The notes: generated by a model from the letters alone, not told the origin. A DNA stretch of 64,000 bases from Eutypa lata (GCA_022661535.1 JAKULF010000002.1:186001-250000), one strand, 5' to 3'. Counted from the first letter of the stretch, positions 47,835-60,189 are shown. Translations and numbers: made by a program.

Positions 47835-48349
47835 TATTTGTAAGTGAGGTTCTATAATTCGTATGGTGGTAATATATGTAGTTCTCAACGTGGGTGGTTG
47901 GTGTTTTCTTAGGGAGGGTCTCTAAAAGCGAGAAAGTGCGAAAATTTATAGACTAGGTGGCTACGTTGTTGTGAGTGAATGAGATCATCAGAAAACAAGA
48001 TTGCTACGAAGAAATCACAATATGTGACAAGTATCGATTCATTGGTAGGACCGTGTGTCATCCAATAATGTTGCCAAGGCGGCTGACAATAGGTGGAATG
48101 TATAGACAATATGCATATGGGCGTACAATAGGTAGTTAGTAGATATCACCTGGGAGATAGCATGGAAGCTCAAGGAGTGGTTACCATGGTGGGTGCCCAG
48201 GGTATCCATACATTCTGCACTACGAGTATGTACTTCAGCCAAATGGGTTACTTCCTGAGATAATTTCCTTTCTCAAACTTAATACGCTCATCTTAGCATA
48301 AATATTCGTAGATGCGCCGCCGTGCTGACCATGCCGTCACAAATAAATA
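47835..48349. other. Intergenic, nothing recognised
   Basis: No gene seen between the small membrane ORF and the GST fragment. Confidence 0.5.
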
Positions 48350-48467
48350 GAGATGTGATGAGCGGGACTCTCCCAAACAATGAGTGTAAGGAGGGCGGTG
48401 TTTGGCACGGGGCACCTTTGAACATTTGTATCATGGCTCCGAGAAGTATGCAAAGTGAAGTAAGTTT
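48350..48467 (+). pseudogene. Broken duplicate of the 3' end of the GST gene
   Basis: About 118 bp align by eye with the last 115 bp of the GST gene (46484-46598). Shared blocks include GGGACTCT-CC-AACAATGA, TTGGCACGG and GAGAAGTA. The translation begins SGTLPNNE, against RGTLPNNEWQ in the intact gene, and then shifts frame at a small deletion before the stop. The upstream part of the gene is absent, so this is a truncated duplication, not a functional paralogue. Confidence 0.7.
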
Positions 48468-48686
48468 CACTGTCTCGTGGTAGAACCCGGCACAGGAGAC
48501 GTACTACTGGTAGAGCCCAACAAAGGAACTCGTGTGGCCACAGACTTGGCTTAGTATAGCTAGCTTGCAGCTAATAATAGCTGGCTAGCTGTGTAAGTAT
48601 AATACTGGCCATAACAATAACAAAGTAGCATATAATGATATTATGATTGATGCATATTCGAATGTATGATGATGTTTGTTTCTCGC

Positions 48687-49043
48687 TCACGCCTGAGTCG
48701 TGGTGTGGTTCTCAGCGATATTGTCCGGGTTGGCGAGAGAGATGTCAATGGCCTTATCCGACGGCTTGCTGGCGTTGCATATACAGCATAGCAATTGCAG
48801 CGCGACGATGGGGGTAGAGATGTAGACTGCGGTGTGCAATAGCAAGGTAATATATGCAGGCGGGAAGGTTAGTTCCTGAGAGTGCAGTGAAGTTTTAGAT
48901 GAATATGATGAGGTCTGGTGGGCACAACGTGAGAGGTGTGAAACAAGAGGGAGGTTGAAAGAATTATTGGCGGTAAAAGAGATGGGCAATTGAAGTAAAA
49001 GATTGCTATACAGTAACATATTATATTTAAACAGCGTTTGCAT
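48687..49043 (-). CDS. Small hydrophobic ORF, doubtful
   Basis: 118-aa frame from a real ATG. One membrane helix (ITLLLHTAVYISTPIVALQLLCCICNA) near residues 63-90 and a polar tail rich in Asn, Asp and Thr. The N-terminal half reads like translated non-coding sequence (Ser/His-rich). It may be a real small membrane protein with a wrong start, or chance. Confidence 0.25.
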   Translation of the reverse strand: MQTLFKYNMLLYSNLLLQLPISFTANNSFNLPLVSHLSRCAHQTSSYSSKTSLHSQELTFPPAYITLLLHTAVYISTPIVALQLLCCICNASKPSDKAIDISLANPDNIAENHTTTQA

Positions 49044-49190
49044 TTGCTCTGCTAAAGCTCCAAAGAAAAGAGACAGGAAGAAAGCTCCTTAACTACGGAG
49101 GTGACTACACCGCTATATAGGCTCGGTAGAGCTACTCCACCTCCAGAAGACCCAGTTCACATTTGTCCTACCATTGTGACATAAGTGGGA
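49044..49190. repeat. Degenerate dispersed repeat, copy 2
   Basis: Starts with TTGCTCTGCTAAAGCT as at 37325, then AGGAAGAAAG, GGTAGAGCTACTCCACCT and CACATTTGTCC in the same order. Lies between the small ORF and the 3' end of the AtuA-domain gene. Confidence 0.55.
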
Positions 49191-49348
49191 GGTTAGATGA
49201 GCTGATGGTGAGTTGTGTATGAGTATTGCGGCAACTCCATATCTCAGCTCACACTCAGGTACAGAAGGTGTCCTGTCCCCGATCGACTTGATTACCTTAA
49301 GGGGAGCTCAGGTAGTTAATAGCTCCTGGAAACAAGGGTGCCTTAATT

Positions 49349-51345
49349 TTATATATTTGGCCCATCATAAACCCTTGCTGGATAGTCGACCATTCTTGCC
49401 CGTATAAACTCCGCAACACCCTAGAAGGAAAACTCCAGTTAGCATTAATCAAATGAGAGGACGCGGCAGGATAGCCGCGATGCTTCTTACCTTGCCTAAG
49501 CTGTCAGCTCGTGATGTATCCGTCACACCGCCGCCTAGTAGATCAAAAAGGAGAAAGTGTACGCAATGAAGATTCGGAAGTTCGACCCGCTCGACCCTGG
49601 AAACCTGTTGAGCGTCGTCACCTAGTAGTTGAAACAATCTCTCAGTACTCAGAAAGGAGCGCAGCCAGTCCCATTCATCTGTCGAGTGTCCTTGTGGAAA
49701 GAAGCCAATATTAACATTCGCACCCTTGTCACCAGACCGCGCGAAGACCTTGTGTCCCAGAGGGACCTGCATTGTAGGTCCAAAGGCATCCAAGTTTACA
49801 GGGTTTCTAGGCTCGTAGTTTTCCTGCCTCACCTCTTCTGGGTGACTTGTCCTCACGCTCTTGTGACGGACCTTGACCATATCTTCTGAATTGATCCAAC
49901 GCACTTCCATGTCAACCTTGGAACGGTCGATCAAGCCAGGAAAGTAGGTAAAGTACGGCCGCGGTTGGCTTGTACGAGGGTATTCCAAGTTTGGAGTAAA
50001 GCCAGGGAAGGCTTGGCCGACATTTTGAATTACAGGATACTCGAATTTTGATCTCGACAATAGTTCTTCGGCTTCTGCCTGAGCAAAAACGCGGATGACA
50101 GCGGTTGCTGCATTGGATGACGAGGGATCGGGAGCACAATTGCCGAGGAGTTGTATGTCAAGCCTGCGCAGATTCTTTGATGCTTTTGCTTCGGACATAA
50201 GGCTTCGTCGTACTTGCGTTTCAAACGACCGAGCCTTCTCCTTGATATCAAGGCCCATAGCATACACAAGGATTTCCGCCTGGTACCCAGCATATGCCTG
50301 GATGGCGACTTTCAAGGTTTCGGGAGGAGGCAAGCCCCTGAATCCACTGACCCGCACACGATTAGGCCCTTCGGCAACCACCTCTAAGAGAGATAGATCT
50401 GCTATTACGTCCGGGTTGTAGTAATACCGACCTTGGATTTCGTACATCAGCTGGCTCCTGACAGTGTCAACGTCAACCAAGCCATTTTGGCCAGGTTGTT
50501 TCGTAATCACGCAGTACCCGTCCTTGGAAATCTCAGCTATGGGGTATGCCAAATCATAGTATTCCTCAATGCGCTTGAAGCCACAAAAGTTCCCTCCTGT
50601 CTTATGGCTACGGTCAGCTTTCTCCGGAGCCTTGCGAGCTCAAGTGATTACTAACCACATAGTTTCCGCATTCAATGATGTGACCAGTGACAAGTCCCAT
50701 GGCGTGATTGTCATACTCTTCTGGACCCCAACCAAACCACCACGTAGCAAGCGCCTGAGTGCTGCTCGCATCTGTTGTCCTCCCAGCTATTACGATATCT
50801 GCACCGGCATTGAGTGCTGCGACGAAACCGAATTGGCCAATGTACGCGTTCGCAATGACTGGTGTGTAGGGCCACTTGTCTAGTGTCTCCCCCGTTGTCA
50901 GATGCCTGATATCTGTCTGGGCTTCCTGATCTTGAATGACATTGAGGACATCATCACCAGTAATATAGGCAACTTTGAGGGCCTTGCCAAGGTCCCCAAA
51001 TTCCGAGGCGAAGAATTGCCAAGTGTCTTGGGCCAGCTGGCGTGGATTAAGAGCACCAGCATTGACAACTATCTTTGGAAAATTCGCTTCATTGAGTCTT
51101 TTCCCGAGCGGATTTGATGCCACTCGTAATGACTCGATAAACGTGGGATCGTAACCTTGCGATGGGTCTCGGCTCAATTCCGTCTTGCGCCATGACAAGT
51201 TCATCTCAGCTAGATAATCGCCTACGACGCCATCAACCTCAATAGGGCCGCTGAGGACACTCGCGAGGGAACCTAGGCGGTCCCCAGAGTATGCGGATAC
51301 GGAACCAATCCTAATCGGGCGCCGGTCTTCTTGCCTGTTGGCCAT
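49349..51345 (-). CDS. AtuA-domain (DUF1446) protein, acyclic-terpene-utilisation-like
   Basis: Three exons on the minus strand: 51345-50656, 50600-49491 and 49420-49349; 1872 nt, 623 aa, the usual length of the fungal family. The N-terminal DUF1446/AtuA domain shows IRIGSVSAYSGDR, VVNAGALNP, YITGDDV, ADIVIAGRTTDAS and GHIIECGNYVTGGNF, the last restored by splicing the 55-bp intron. A C-terminal DUF4387-like part contains ARSGDKGANVNIGFF. The last exon gives SLGKGVAEFIRARMVDYP, replacing a readthrough that would end in an unrelated tail. Family knowledge: AtuA is needed for growth on citronellol/geraniol in Pseudomonas, but its biochemical step is not settled. Inference: acyl or CoA-related step in the catabolic cluster. 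Confidence 0.88.
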
Positions 51346-51678
51346 AGCTTAGGTTTGAACGTGATAGTTATCAAAGAAATGTATTAGTTCAATATTGATT
51401 TATGACAAAATGCAATGACAAAATACACCTCGCATAGGAAACAACTAAATATCTCACAGGACCCCACGCCAACGATGGGAAATATCCGATATGTGGGGTA
51501 ATCACCCGGGTCTCTCGGGCCATAGTGAAAAAGAAGGGTTGTTCAAAAGAATTAGATCTCCATTTCGGTATGAGGAGCTGAAACTGAATGCATTATCCTC
51601 GGCGATGATGACGGTGATTAAAATTTAATTTAGCCATTTTAATTGATTCAACGTTCAAAGAGCGCAACCCAAATTGAA
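51346..51678. other. Promoter region of the AtuA-domain gene
   Basis: 333 bp between the ATG and the end of repeat element B. No clear TATA box or palindrome. The insertion of the element is close enough to touch upstream regulatory sequence. Confidence 0.5.
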
Positions 51679-52905
<1,227 letters not shown>

Positions 52906-53064
52906 ATTAAACGTAAATAAATTAAAATTAATAATATAAATCGTTATAATTAACGATTATATTTTTAAGTAATAAATCGAAGCTTATTTAAAACTAAATA
53001 ATATATAACCTTAATGTGTATTAAACGAGGGAAAAATTGAAAAAAGATATAATAACACGAAGGT

Positions 53065-53990
53065 TTATATAATGTAAAAGTGGGCACTCTTCGTTTCCTT
53101 CCTCGATAGCCACTCATACACAACTGTCGCATCTCTTTCGGCACAATATAGATCTTCAGGGGCTTCCTGGTAGACTTCTCTTGTCGATTTGACAAGACTC
53201 GGCCTCACTCCGACAGGTTCACAAGCATCAATTGCGAGAGTCATATCCTTGACTTTAATGGGTTCTCGAAATCCGCCCTGGTAGTCGCGATTTGAGGGTG
53301 TATTCGGCGAGAGACCAGGGGAAAGGTTCACATTCGAAACCATGAACGATTGCCCAGTATAGTCAGACGCAATGTCGAATAAAATCTTTGCGTCAAGGCT
53401 GCTTCTTACCCCTAGAGCCACTGCATCGCAATTGGCTAGCAGTATAGTGCGCTGTGGGTGTCCGAGGATGAAGGTGAGTGTTCTTGTAGCGGAACCATGG
53501 GTACCTCCCTGATGACACTTATGTTAGCACATTCCCCCATGATTGCATTGTATCAAAGGTTACAGAGACCGGGCTGTCGATATATACTTCAGATGATGCG
53601 GCTGCAACCTCCAGACAGATGCTTCTGGTGCTAGGGCTGTCGATGGTACTACGTTCTGACAAGATTCCATTCTCTCCCATCTTTGACGCTATGACGCCTG
53701 TGTGCTTATTCAGAATAGTATCTTGAACGATAGCGGCTGAGGGTTTTAAGATCGAAACAACTGCGATAGAATCCCCCACAGTGACCTTTGCGTTGTCCGC
53801 AATTTCAACCCTGCCATAGCTGTCAAGCTCCTGTTTGAACTTCTGGCGCACCGAGAGATCAACCAACATCGAAGATGTACAAAGTATTTTCACGGTAACT
53901 ACATCATCTTTCGTATACATGTGTTTATGGCCATGCCATAACCCATGGCACCGAGACCGGTGGATAGTCTTAGAACAGTCACAGGGCAAG
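53065..53990 (-). pseudogene. Broken 6PGDH/3-hydroxyisobutyrate-dehydrogenase-like gene
   Basis: Family features are clear but disrupted. A Rossmann motif GLGAMGYGMA is encoded at about 53960-53928 in a frame with no ATG after an upstream TAG. The coding sequence then continues in another frame (DDVVTVKILCTSSMLVDLS). IDSPSTRSICLEVAAAS...YIDSPVS follows, and a good intron (53510-53563) joins VS to GGTHGSATRTLTFILGHP, a typical block. After this about 60 residues are missing: the segment with the catalytic Lys (GxxGxxxKxxNN). The text resumes at ALGVRSSLDAKILFDIAS and runs to the end. The 3' end abuts AT-rich DNA of element B. A functional NAD(P)-dependent dehydrogenase is therefore unlikely. 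Confidence 0.7.
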
Positions 53991-54573
53991 GAACAAGACA
54001 CTACTTATCGAAAGTGCTGTGTGATGACGATAATACGCAGCTATGAACCTAATGTTCACTATTCTGTCTGATCCTCGGTGTTTACCAACTGGGTTACCTG
54101 AAGCAATATTACCGTACCCCCTGTTCCCCAAATGCTTCAATTATTTCCTGAAATAGCATGATGGATGCGAGTGATTGGCCAGGGTACTCTATCCGTATTG
54201 TACCCCATACATTTCCAAAGACTTATGGGGCTTACTGGTATGTCTACATACATATATGTACCTACATACATTCTGCCTACCTTAAAGTAAGTACCACAAT
54301 GCCATGCATGCTCCACATGCAGTACATGTAGAATCTCACAAATCCCGTCAACAGATGTGTTAGTTGCAAGAGGTGAGCAGCGGGTAACTGCTCTACGTAG
54401 ATACTCCGTCAAATGTGTGGACAATTCCCATTGTCTGTGGGGAGACCGATAGTCCGAACTGCCGTGGGGTCGGCATTTCGCCACACAACTACACGCCTGT
54501 CGCATAGCCTCTAATGTTGTTGTATGTACCTACCAGCACAAATCCTGGATCTAGTAGAGCAAGGGTGATTGAT
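53991..54573. other. Divergent intergenic region
   Basis: Between the broken dehydrogenase and the SDR gene. Short repeats of TACATACATA near 54240-54270. Frames on the minus strand (54137-54505) have no recognisable content. Confidence 0.5.
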
Positions 54574-55708
54574 ATGATCATGGCGGAAATTAAGTTGGAC
54601 GATATAGCACTCACCAATGTCTTGGACAAGGTAGTCGTATTGACTGGTAGGCTCCTAGTCCAAAGATGTTGAACTTGTTCTGCAATTTCAATACTTTCAC
54701 AACTCTAACATCTCTTGCAGGATGCGCCCAAGGGATTGGAGCAAGTATTGCGGACCAATTGTTCCAAGCGGGGGCTCGACTGGTTGCCGCGGATTTGAAC
54801 GATGCCAAAGGCCAAAGCATAATCGATGGACTGCAACATAACAAACACGAGAGGTGCCATGACGCAACTTACGTACATGTTGATATTTCGAATTATGATG
54901 AAATACGTGCATTGTTTAAACGCGCTGTGGGTATTCACGGACGAGTGGACATGGCCATTCACTGTGCCGCCATTACAGAGATTGGTGGGTGGTTTGTTCC
55001 TGGTGCAGATTTGGCCTCTGCTGTGAGTGTAAGCAACTCCATTGATGAGAGTGATAAACACTAGATGTTTTGCTTACGAGTTGGTGCATTCTTTCCATAG
55101 CCACCCACAACGAAAGTACTCGAAGTTAATCTGTTCGGAACATTCTACTTCACTCAAGTAGCTCTAGCAGCTATGCGGCCCGGGTCCGGCACACCAGACA
55201 GAGATGATAAGTCCATCACACTTGTCTCTTCCATAGCAGGATTCAAAGAGTCTCCGGGACTATTTGCTTACTCGGCCAGCAAACACGGCGTCATGGGGCT
55301 CATGAGGTCGCTGAGGGGGTACCTACCGTCAACCTTTAATGTTCGCATCAATGTCGTCTGTCCCTGGGCCACTGACACTGAGATGCTCGGTGGCGTGCGT
55401 GATCTCTGGCGTCAGAACTCGCTGCCGATGAATTCCCCTGGAGACGTTGCGAGGATCATATTGCAGTGTGCTGCAGATGAGTCGATCCATGGCAAAGCTG
55501 TCTATGTTGCTGACGGGCAGGGATTCGATATTGAAGAAGGCTTGGACGCAACAGAGCCAATATGGCTGGGAAAGAAACAGGCTGAGGAGCTAGCAAGAGG
55601 CCAGGAAGTGCTTGGAATGGTAAGGAAGTCATTGATTGATCTAGGTACTTGGTTTTTTTACTAACCCATCTTTTCTAGGGGTCATCGTGGACAACCAAGA
55701 AAACTTAG
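54574..55708 (+). CDS. Short-chain dehydrogenase/reductase in the catabolic cluster
   Basis: Four exons: 54574-54646, 54721-55022, 55101-55619 and 55679-55708; 924 nt, 307 aa. Classical SDR with TGGCAQGIG at the N-terminus (created by splicing at the first Gly), AADLND as the cofactor-specificity loop (an Asp favours NAD), and catalytic Ser169, Tyr182 and Lys186 (YSASK). CPWATDTEM follows in the place of the usual CPGxxxT. The last 10 residues come from a 30-nt exon with branch TACTAAC and acceptor TTCTAG. The second donor could be GTGAGT (used here) or GTAAGC six bases later; both keep the frame. Two in-frame ATGs (54574, 54580) are possible starts. Expected role: oxidation of an alcohol intermediate. 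A LigD-like step ahead of the GST is one possibility (inference). Confidence 0.88.
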
Positions 55709-56316
55709 AAGACAGTATACTTAAACTTGAATAAATAAAACTCCCTAAACTTATCTACAATTCATTTTATGGGTGTTTCTAATGCTAAGACGATTAAATA
55801 TCATAGAGTAATAAAACAACACCACACATGCGCATTTGCGAGAAGAATATTATTCATGCTATGAGTGCGAGTAACCTAATTTGTATATATCCGTAACAGG
55901 TTGTATTTGAAGCGGGTAACGACAATCGCCGTATTACACCAAACTACGATATACTCATTTGGTTTAATTCCTTAAGTAATTAAACAAGTCCCTTCGGCAT
56001 ATACTAAAACTTTGTGGGGTCGGGTCTGGGGATACCCCAACATTGGAAACGTGCATAGATAACCCCTACGGCATACCATCACCCTAGGACGCCAGGACCC
56101 CCGTAAAATAATCCAAGGATAATACTGAACACTCCAATCGTACTGTGAAGGCCAATTGAAAGCCAAGTCCTGGTTGCCTCGACCCTTGACTACCTCATAT
56201 ACCTCATACATCTATAGGACATACTTGGTTGACTATTTTGTTGACGACCTCGAGTTTCGACGCTCATTATCGCTTGGGAATTCTATTCTTTTTGAACAGC
56301 CAATCTGGTATCTACC
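55709..56316. other. Intergenic, promoter of the MFS gene
   Basis: 3' flank of the SDR (AT-rich, with AATAAATAAA near 55730) and promoter of the transporter. No gene seen. Confidence 0.55.
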
Positions 56317-57987
56317 ATGGGATTTCTTGGTATTCTGGAGGACAAACACCTGCTCCATGTACCCGCTACTGTAATCCTCAATGACGAGAGCGCTCAGTCG
56401 GAGGTTGAGACATTGGGATTGAAGCATGGCACGGGCAAGGCATCTCATATAATTCTCGTGCCCCAGCCCTCCGACGATCCAAATGATCCTCTCAACTGGT
56501 CCCAAGTGAAGAAGCTGGCTGTCATCACCACCGTCTCGTTTGGCGGCATCATGATGGCTGGCGTATACAGCGCGCTGCTCAACCCGGCGCTCGGTGTCAT
56601 GGCCATAGAATTGGATCGATCTATCAATGACATGGCTGTGCTGGCGGGATACACGCTCTTGACAGCTGGGGCGGCTGGATTCATCGTTGCAGCGTGTTCC
56701 AGGAAATGGGGGGCGAGGCCGGTGTTCTTCATTTCTTCATTACTGGGGACCGTCGGCTCTATCGTTGGGTCTTCTGTCTTGACATACAATGGTGTTCTCG
56801 CCGCCCGCATCATCCAGGGCATCGCCACGTCCACCTACGAAAGCATTTTGGTTTCCGTTATTGGCGATCTCTACTTTGTCCACCAGCGCGGATTGTACAT
56901 GGCGATTATACAGTTTATTCTCGGTGGCGTCTCGAACCTTGCCGGGGTCGTCTGTGGAGCAGTGACAACTGGTCTTGGTTGGCCATGGCTCTTTCGCCTA
57001 TGTGTCATCTTCTCTGGCATCCAGACGATTCTTGTCTTTCTGTTCGTACCCGAGACGAGTTACGATAGGAGTTCCTCAACTGGTAACGGCCGATCCGGCA
57101 ACAAGCAGGAGGAAAATAAGACTGAAGAAGCCTGTCACCACGTAGAACTCGCTGAACAGCCCGTGGCGCCACCCGATACTAAAAAGATCCTGGAATCTCT
57201 TCCATCTGACCCTGATAGACCTCCGAAGACCTTTTTACAGGGGCTAGCTCTCATCAACGGCACGTTCTGTGACGAAAGTTTGCTTCAGCTGCTCATTGCA
57301 CCATTCGCTGTTTGCTTCAACATAGGCATCCTTTTTGCGGTTGTCGTGTCCGGTGGGGTGACAGCTCTCTACGTCAGTCAAGCCATGTCTTTGGCTCAGA
57401 TATTCCAGGCCCCGCCTTACAACTTGACCGCTGCCGGGGTGGGCTATCTGTCTCTGGGACCCTTCATTGGAGCGACAATTGGCAGCATTGTCATGGCTCT
57501 CGTAAACGACCCGATCATCAAGTGGTGTGCTGTCAAGAACAAAGGTGTCTACGAGCCTGAATACCGACTCCTCCCTGGAATCGGAGGCTTACTCGTAGGC
57601 GTTGGTCTCATGGCTTTTGGGGCTCTCGCTCAGGAGGGCAAGTCCTACTACGCCACAGCAACGATGCATGGTATCACGCTCGCCGGCGTCATCATGGTTG
57701 TCGTTGCCGTCAATGGATATGCTTTGGATGCATTCCACGAGATGAGCGGCGATGTATTCATTGCCATGATCATTTTCAAGAACTTTCTCTTCTACGGATT
57801 TAGTTGGTTTGTCAACACTTGGATAGGCAGCTCAGGACCGTCTCATGTGTTCTATGTCTTTGGCGGGATTGGATTCGCCATGACCATCAGCATCCCTTTT
57901 ATGTTCGTCTTTGGCAAGCAATACCGCAGCTACTGGGCTCGCAACAACCTGCTGATAAAAATGCACATCAAAACTCACCACCAGTAG
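56317..57987 (+). CDS. Major facilitator superfamily transporter, DHA1-like
   Basis: Intronless 556-aa frame. The N-terminal tail carries the DPNDPLNWS motif that precedes helix 1 in fungal DHA1-type MFS transporters. Twelve membrane helices are predicted in two groups of six, separated by a charged loop (about residues 250-310, KQEENKTEEACHH). GLGWPWLFRL is the typical motif near helix 6. The AAxxxQGIATSTYES region is motif-B-like (RxxQGxG variant: ARIIQGIATS). Expected location: plasma membrane. By position, between an SDR and a metallo-hydrolase in a catabolic cluster, uptake of the substrate or export of a toxic intermediate is plausible; the sequence does not decide direction. Confidence 0.9.
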   Translation: MGFLGILEDKHLLHVPATVILNDESAQSEVETLGLKHGTGKASHIILVPQPSDDPNDPLNWSQVKKLAVITTVSFGGIMMAGVYSALLNPALGVMAIELDRSINDMAVLAGYTLLTAGAAGFIVAACSRKWGARPVFFISSLLGTVGSIVGSSVLTYNGVLAARIIQGIATSTYESILVSVIGDLYFVHQRGLYMAIIQFILGGVSNLAGVVCGAVTTGLGWPWLFRLCVIFSGIQTILVFLFVPETSYDRSSSTGNGRSGNKQEENKTEEACHHVELAEQPVAPPDTKKILESLPSDPDRPPKTFLQGLALINGTFCDESLLQLLIAPFAVCFNIGILFAVVVSGGVTALYVSQAMSLAQIFQAPPYNLTAAGVGYLSLGPFIGATIGSIVMALVNDPIIKWCAVKNKGVYEPEYRLLPGIGGLLVGVGLMAFGALAQEGKSYYATATMHGITLAGVIMVVVAVNGYALDAFHEMSGDVFIAMIIFKNFLFYGFSWFVNTWIGSSGPSHVFYVFGGIGFAMTISIPFMFVFGKQYRSYWARNNLLIKMHIKTHHQ

Positions 57988-58538
57988 ACAAAGGGCATGC
58001 ATACATCTTCGAATCATGCAGTGAAAGATTGGCTTTTGTCTTCAGGAAGTCAGTGGTAATTGGATAAAAGGGATATCGAAGAACAAAGGCTCATAGGGGT
58101 ATGGCCTAATGAAATTGGGTTGCGAAGAAAGCCCCAGCTGATATTGATGTTTGTTCAAGCAACAGTGTTTCAACTACGTAGTACATGCTTTTTGGCTAGT
58201 GTGTTCTTAATTTGATATAGTTTATTTAATTTATCCATTCCGAACTCTTGACCCGAATGGTTTTGTAGAAAAGGTTCGAACAACACGTAAGGAAATACTA
58301 AGTCCAAGAGCACAATAGAAGCCCCCATGATCACCGTACCTCTGGTAATGAATCCTAAAGCTCGGTGATCTCGGCATTCACGTTCACCCTGGCCATCAAC
58401 CTCATAAAGTTGGCAGTATGCTCGGGCGAGCTGAGATTCTAGAAGGGTTTGTATCTCAAAATTACAGGTATGATAAACCATACATAGAAATCACTCTATT
58501 GAACGTGATTTAAAAGCTCGAAGAATAATTGATATAAC
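57988..58538. other. Convergent intergenic spacer
   Basis: 3' flanks of the MFS (+) and the metallo-hydrolase (-) genes. The frame at 58170-58481 has no recognisable content. Confidence 0.5.
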
Positions 58539-59882
58539 CTAAGGATATTCATCATTAGGAAGTCGAACCTTTACGAAGTCCTGCATGTCCTCATTCAAAA
58601 GCGACATTAATACTTTATCTTCCCCGGCTAGCATCCAACTGGTATCATGCGCCAGCGCCACATGCATACCGTACTGAACCTCCAGCATTCTAATCTTTTT
58701 CACCGTGTCTTTAGCAGCGCATAAATCTTCGTGGAGGCTAGCAATCTCGCCATCAGGGCTCTCCCATGTCTTGAACTCCTTTCTTCCCTCTAGTAGATCT
58801 CTAGTTAAGCTGTTAATACGGTGCAGGCAAACTCAAAAGAGCAAAATGCCGCTTATACTGTATGCCAGTTACTTACCTGGTATGGCAGCAGTCGCTTCCT
58901 AGAAAAACCCACGACCCATCGGACAGTCGTGCTGCTGCAGCTAGATTTCCGACCATGTGACCAGGAGTTTGGATCAGCCACAAACTCCCGTCTCCCAGAA
59001 AGTCCAGGGCTTTGTCGAACGGGCCAAAGGGCTGCCACTCACCCTGAACTTCTGCGCAGCTCTCCGTGGCTTTCTCTGGATGAAAGAAGTTCGCGTCCCA
59101 TTTTCCATTCTTACTATAAGGCTCATCATGGAATTGGCCTGGAGTGCAATGTGCAAATGTACCTGGACCAAAGTATCCCATTGCTCTGGGGAACATGCCT
59201 TTGATCGGCCTTGAATGATCCCAGTGATGGTGACTGTATCTCAATGATGTGAGGCTGAGCCAGAATCAAGAAGCAAAGTGAGCAATAGTTATTTCATACC
59301 TGAAGATAACAGTATCGATCTGACTGGCGCTGATGCCTCTCCTCTCTAGCTGTTCCGGCAAGGAAATTCTTGGAGATACGGGATGCAGGACATCGAGAAT
59401 GGTCTTCTTGTTGTATGCCGTATATTCAGTTACATCCTAAGTTCACAAGTGCGTTTGTAGCAGTCCAATTAGTACACAAGGTACCGATGATGAATTGCAA
59501 TGTTGCCCGTATCTTCACTTACATCACTGAGGCCGACGTCCCACAAAATATGTTTTCCACTAGTCTTATGGTAAATATAGAAAACCCAGGAATAACAACG
59601 GTAAGGAATCGGGGCAGAGCCTGCGTGGACAACATCTAGGTTGGCGGTAAAACTTCCACCATCAAGTAGCTGCACTTCAACAGACCCAGGGGCTGTAGGA
59701 AGCAAACGGCCATTTTGTGGCGGAAACATGATGTTGATAGACACTGCGGTGTATTTGCTAGTACGGCTAGACAGAGGGATGTCGACGTATGTACTACCTA
59801 CCACCCGTTTAGTAAATAAACCAGAAATGTGCCCTATCTCAGGACCTGCCCGGGGGACGCAGTAGGATCGGTCGGCATCCAT
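58539..59882 (-). CDS. Metallo-beta-lactamase-fold hydrolase (lactonase-like)
   Basis: Four exons on the minus strand: 59882-59523, 59436-59300, 59239-58877 and 58800-58539; 1122 nt, 373 aa. Zinc site complete: HHHWDH at residues 169-174, TPGHMVGN with the next His, and GSDCCH with the bridging Asp and last His. Splicing restores VIFR/YSHHHWDH and CCHTR/DLLEG. The last exon provides the family tail HVALAHDTSWM, typical of fungal lactonase-like members. The start is the ATG at 59882; an upstream codon in frame is GTG. Expected role: opening of a lactone or hydrolysis of an ester intermediate in the cytosol. It shares a 307-bp divergent promoter with the CmcJ-like gene, so the two are probably co-expressed. 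Confidence 0.9.
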
Positions 59883-60189
59883 GGCTTTACCCCACACTGT
59901 GTTGACCTACTAACTAATAGTTGGTGATCATCCGAGCCCCGGGATCTAGTTCTCGGCTCCACCGGCAGGCTTATGCTGCTTTAATCGAAATTATCTGGGG
60001 TTAGTGGTCATTTGCTACTTCAAATACGCGGGGGCTAGCTTCCCTCGAAAATGGGGAAGTTGTGCAACTATTTAAATAGGCTGCTTTGGGTCTACCTGTC
60101 GGTCACACCTCTGCAGCTCATTAATCCACTATAACTTCACTCCTCTGGTGTATATCAACTCAGCGCACAGTACAGTGATACGTCGAACA
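59883..60189. promoter_or_regulatory. Divergent promoter of the hydrolase and CmcJ-like genes, with CCG-N5-CGG
   Basis: 307 bp between the two ATGs. CCGAGCCCCGG at 59932-59942 is an everted pair of CGG triplets with a 5-bp spacer, the kind of site bound by Zn2Cys6 dimers. CTATTTAAATAG at about 60068-60079 is a perfect palindromic TATA-like sequence. Confidence 0.5.
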
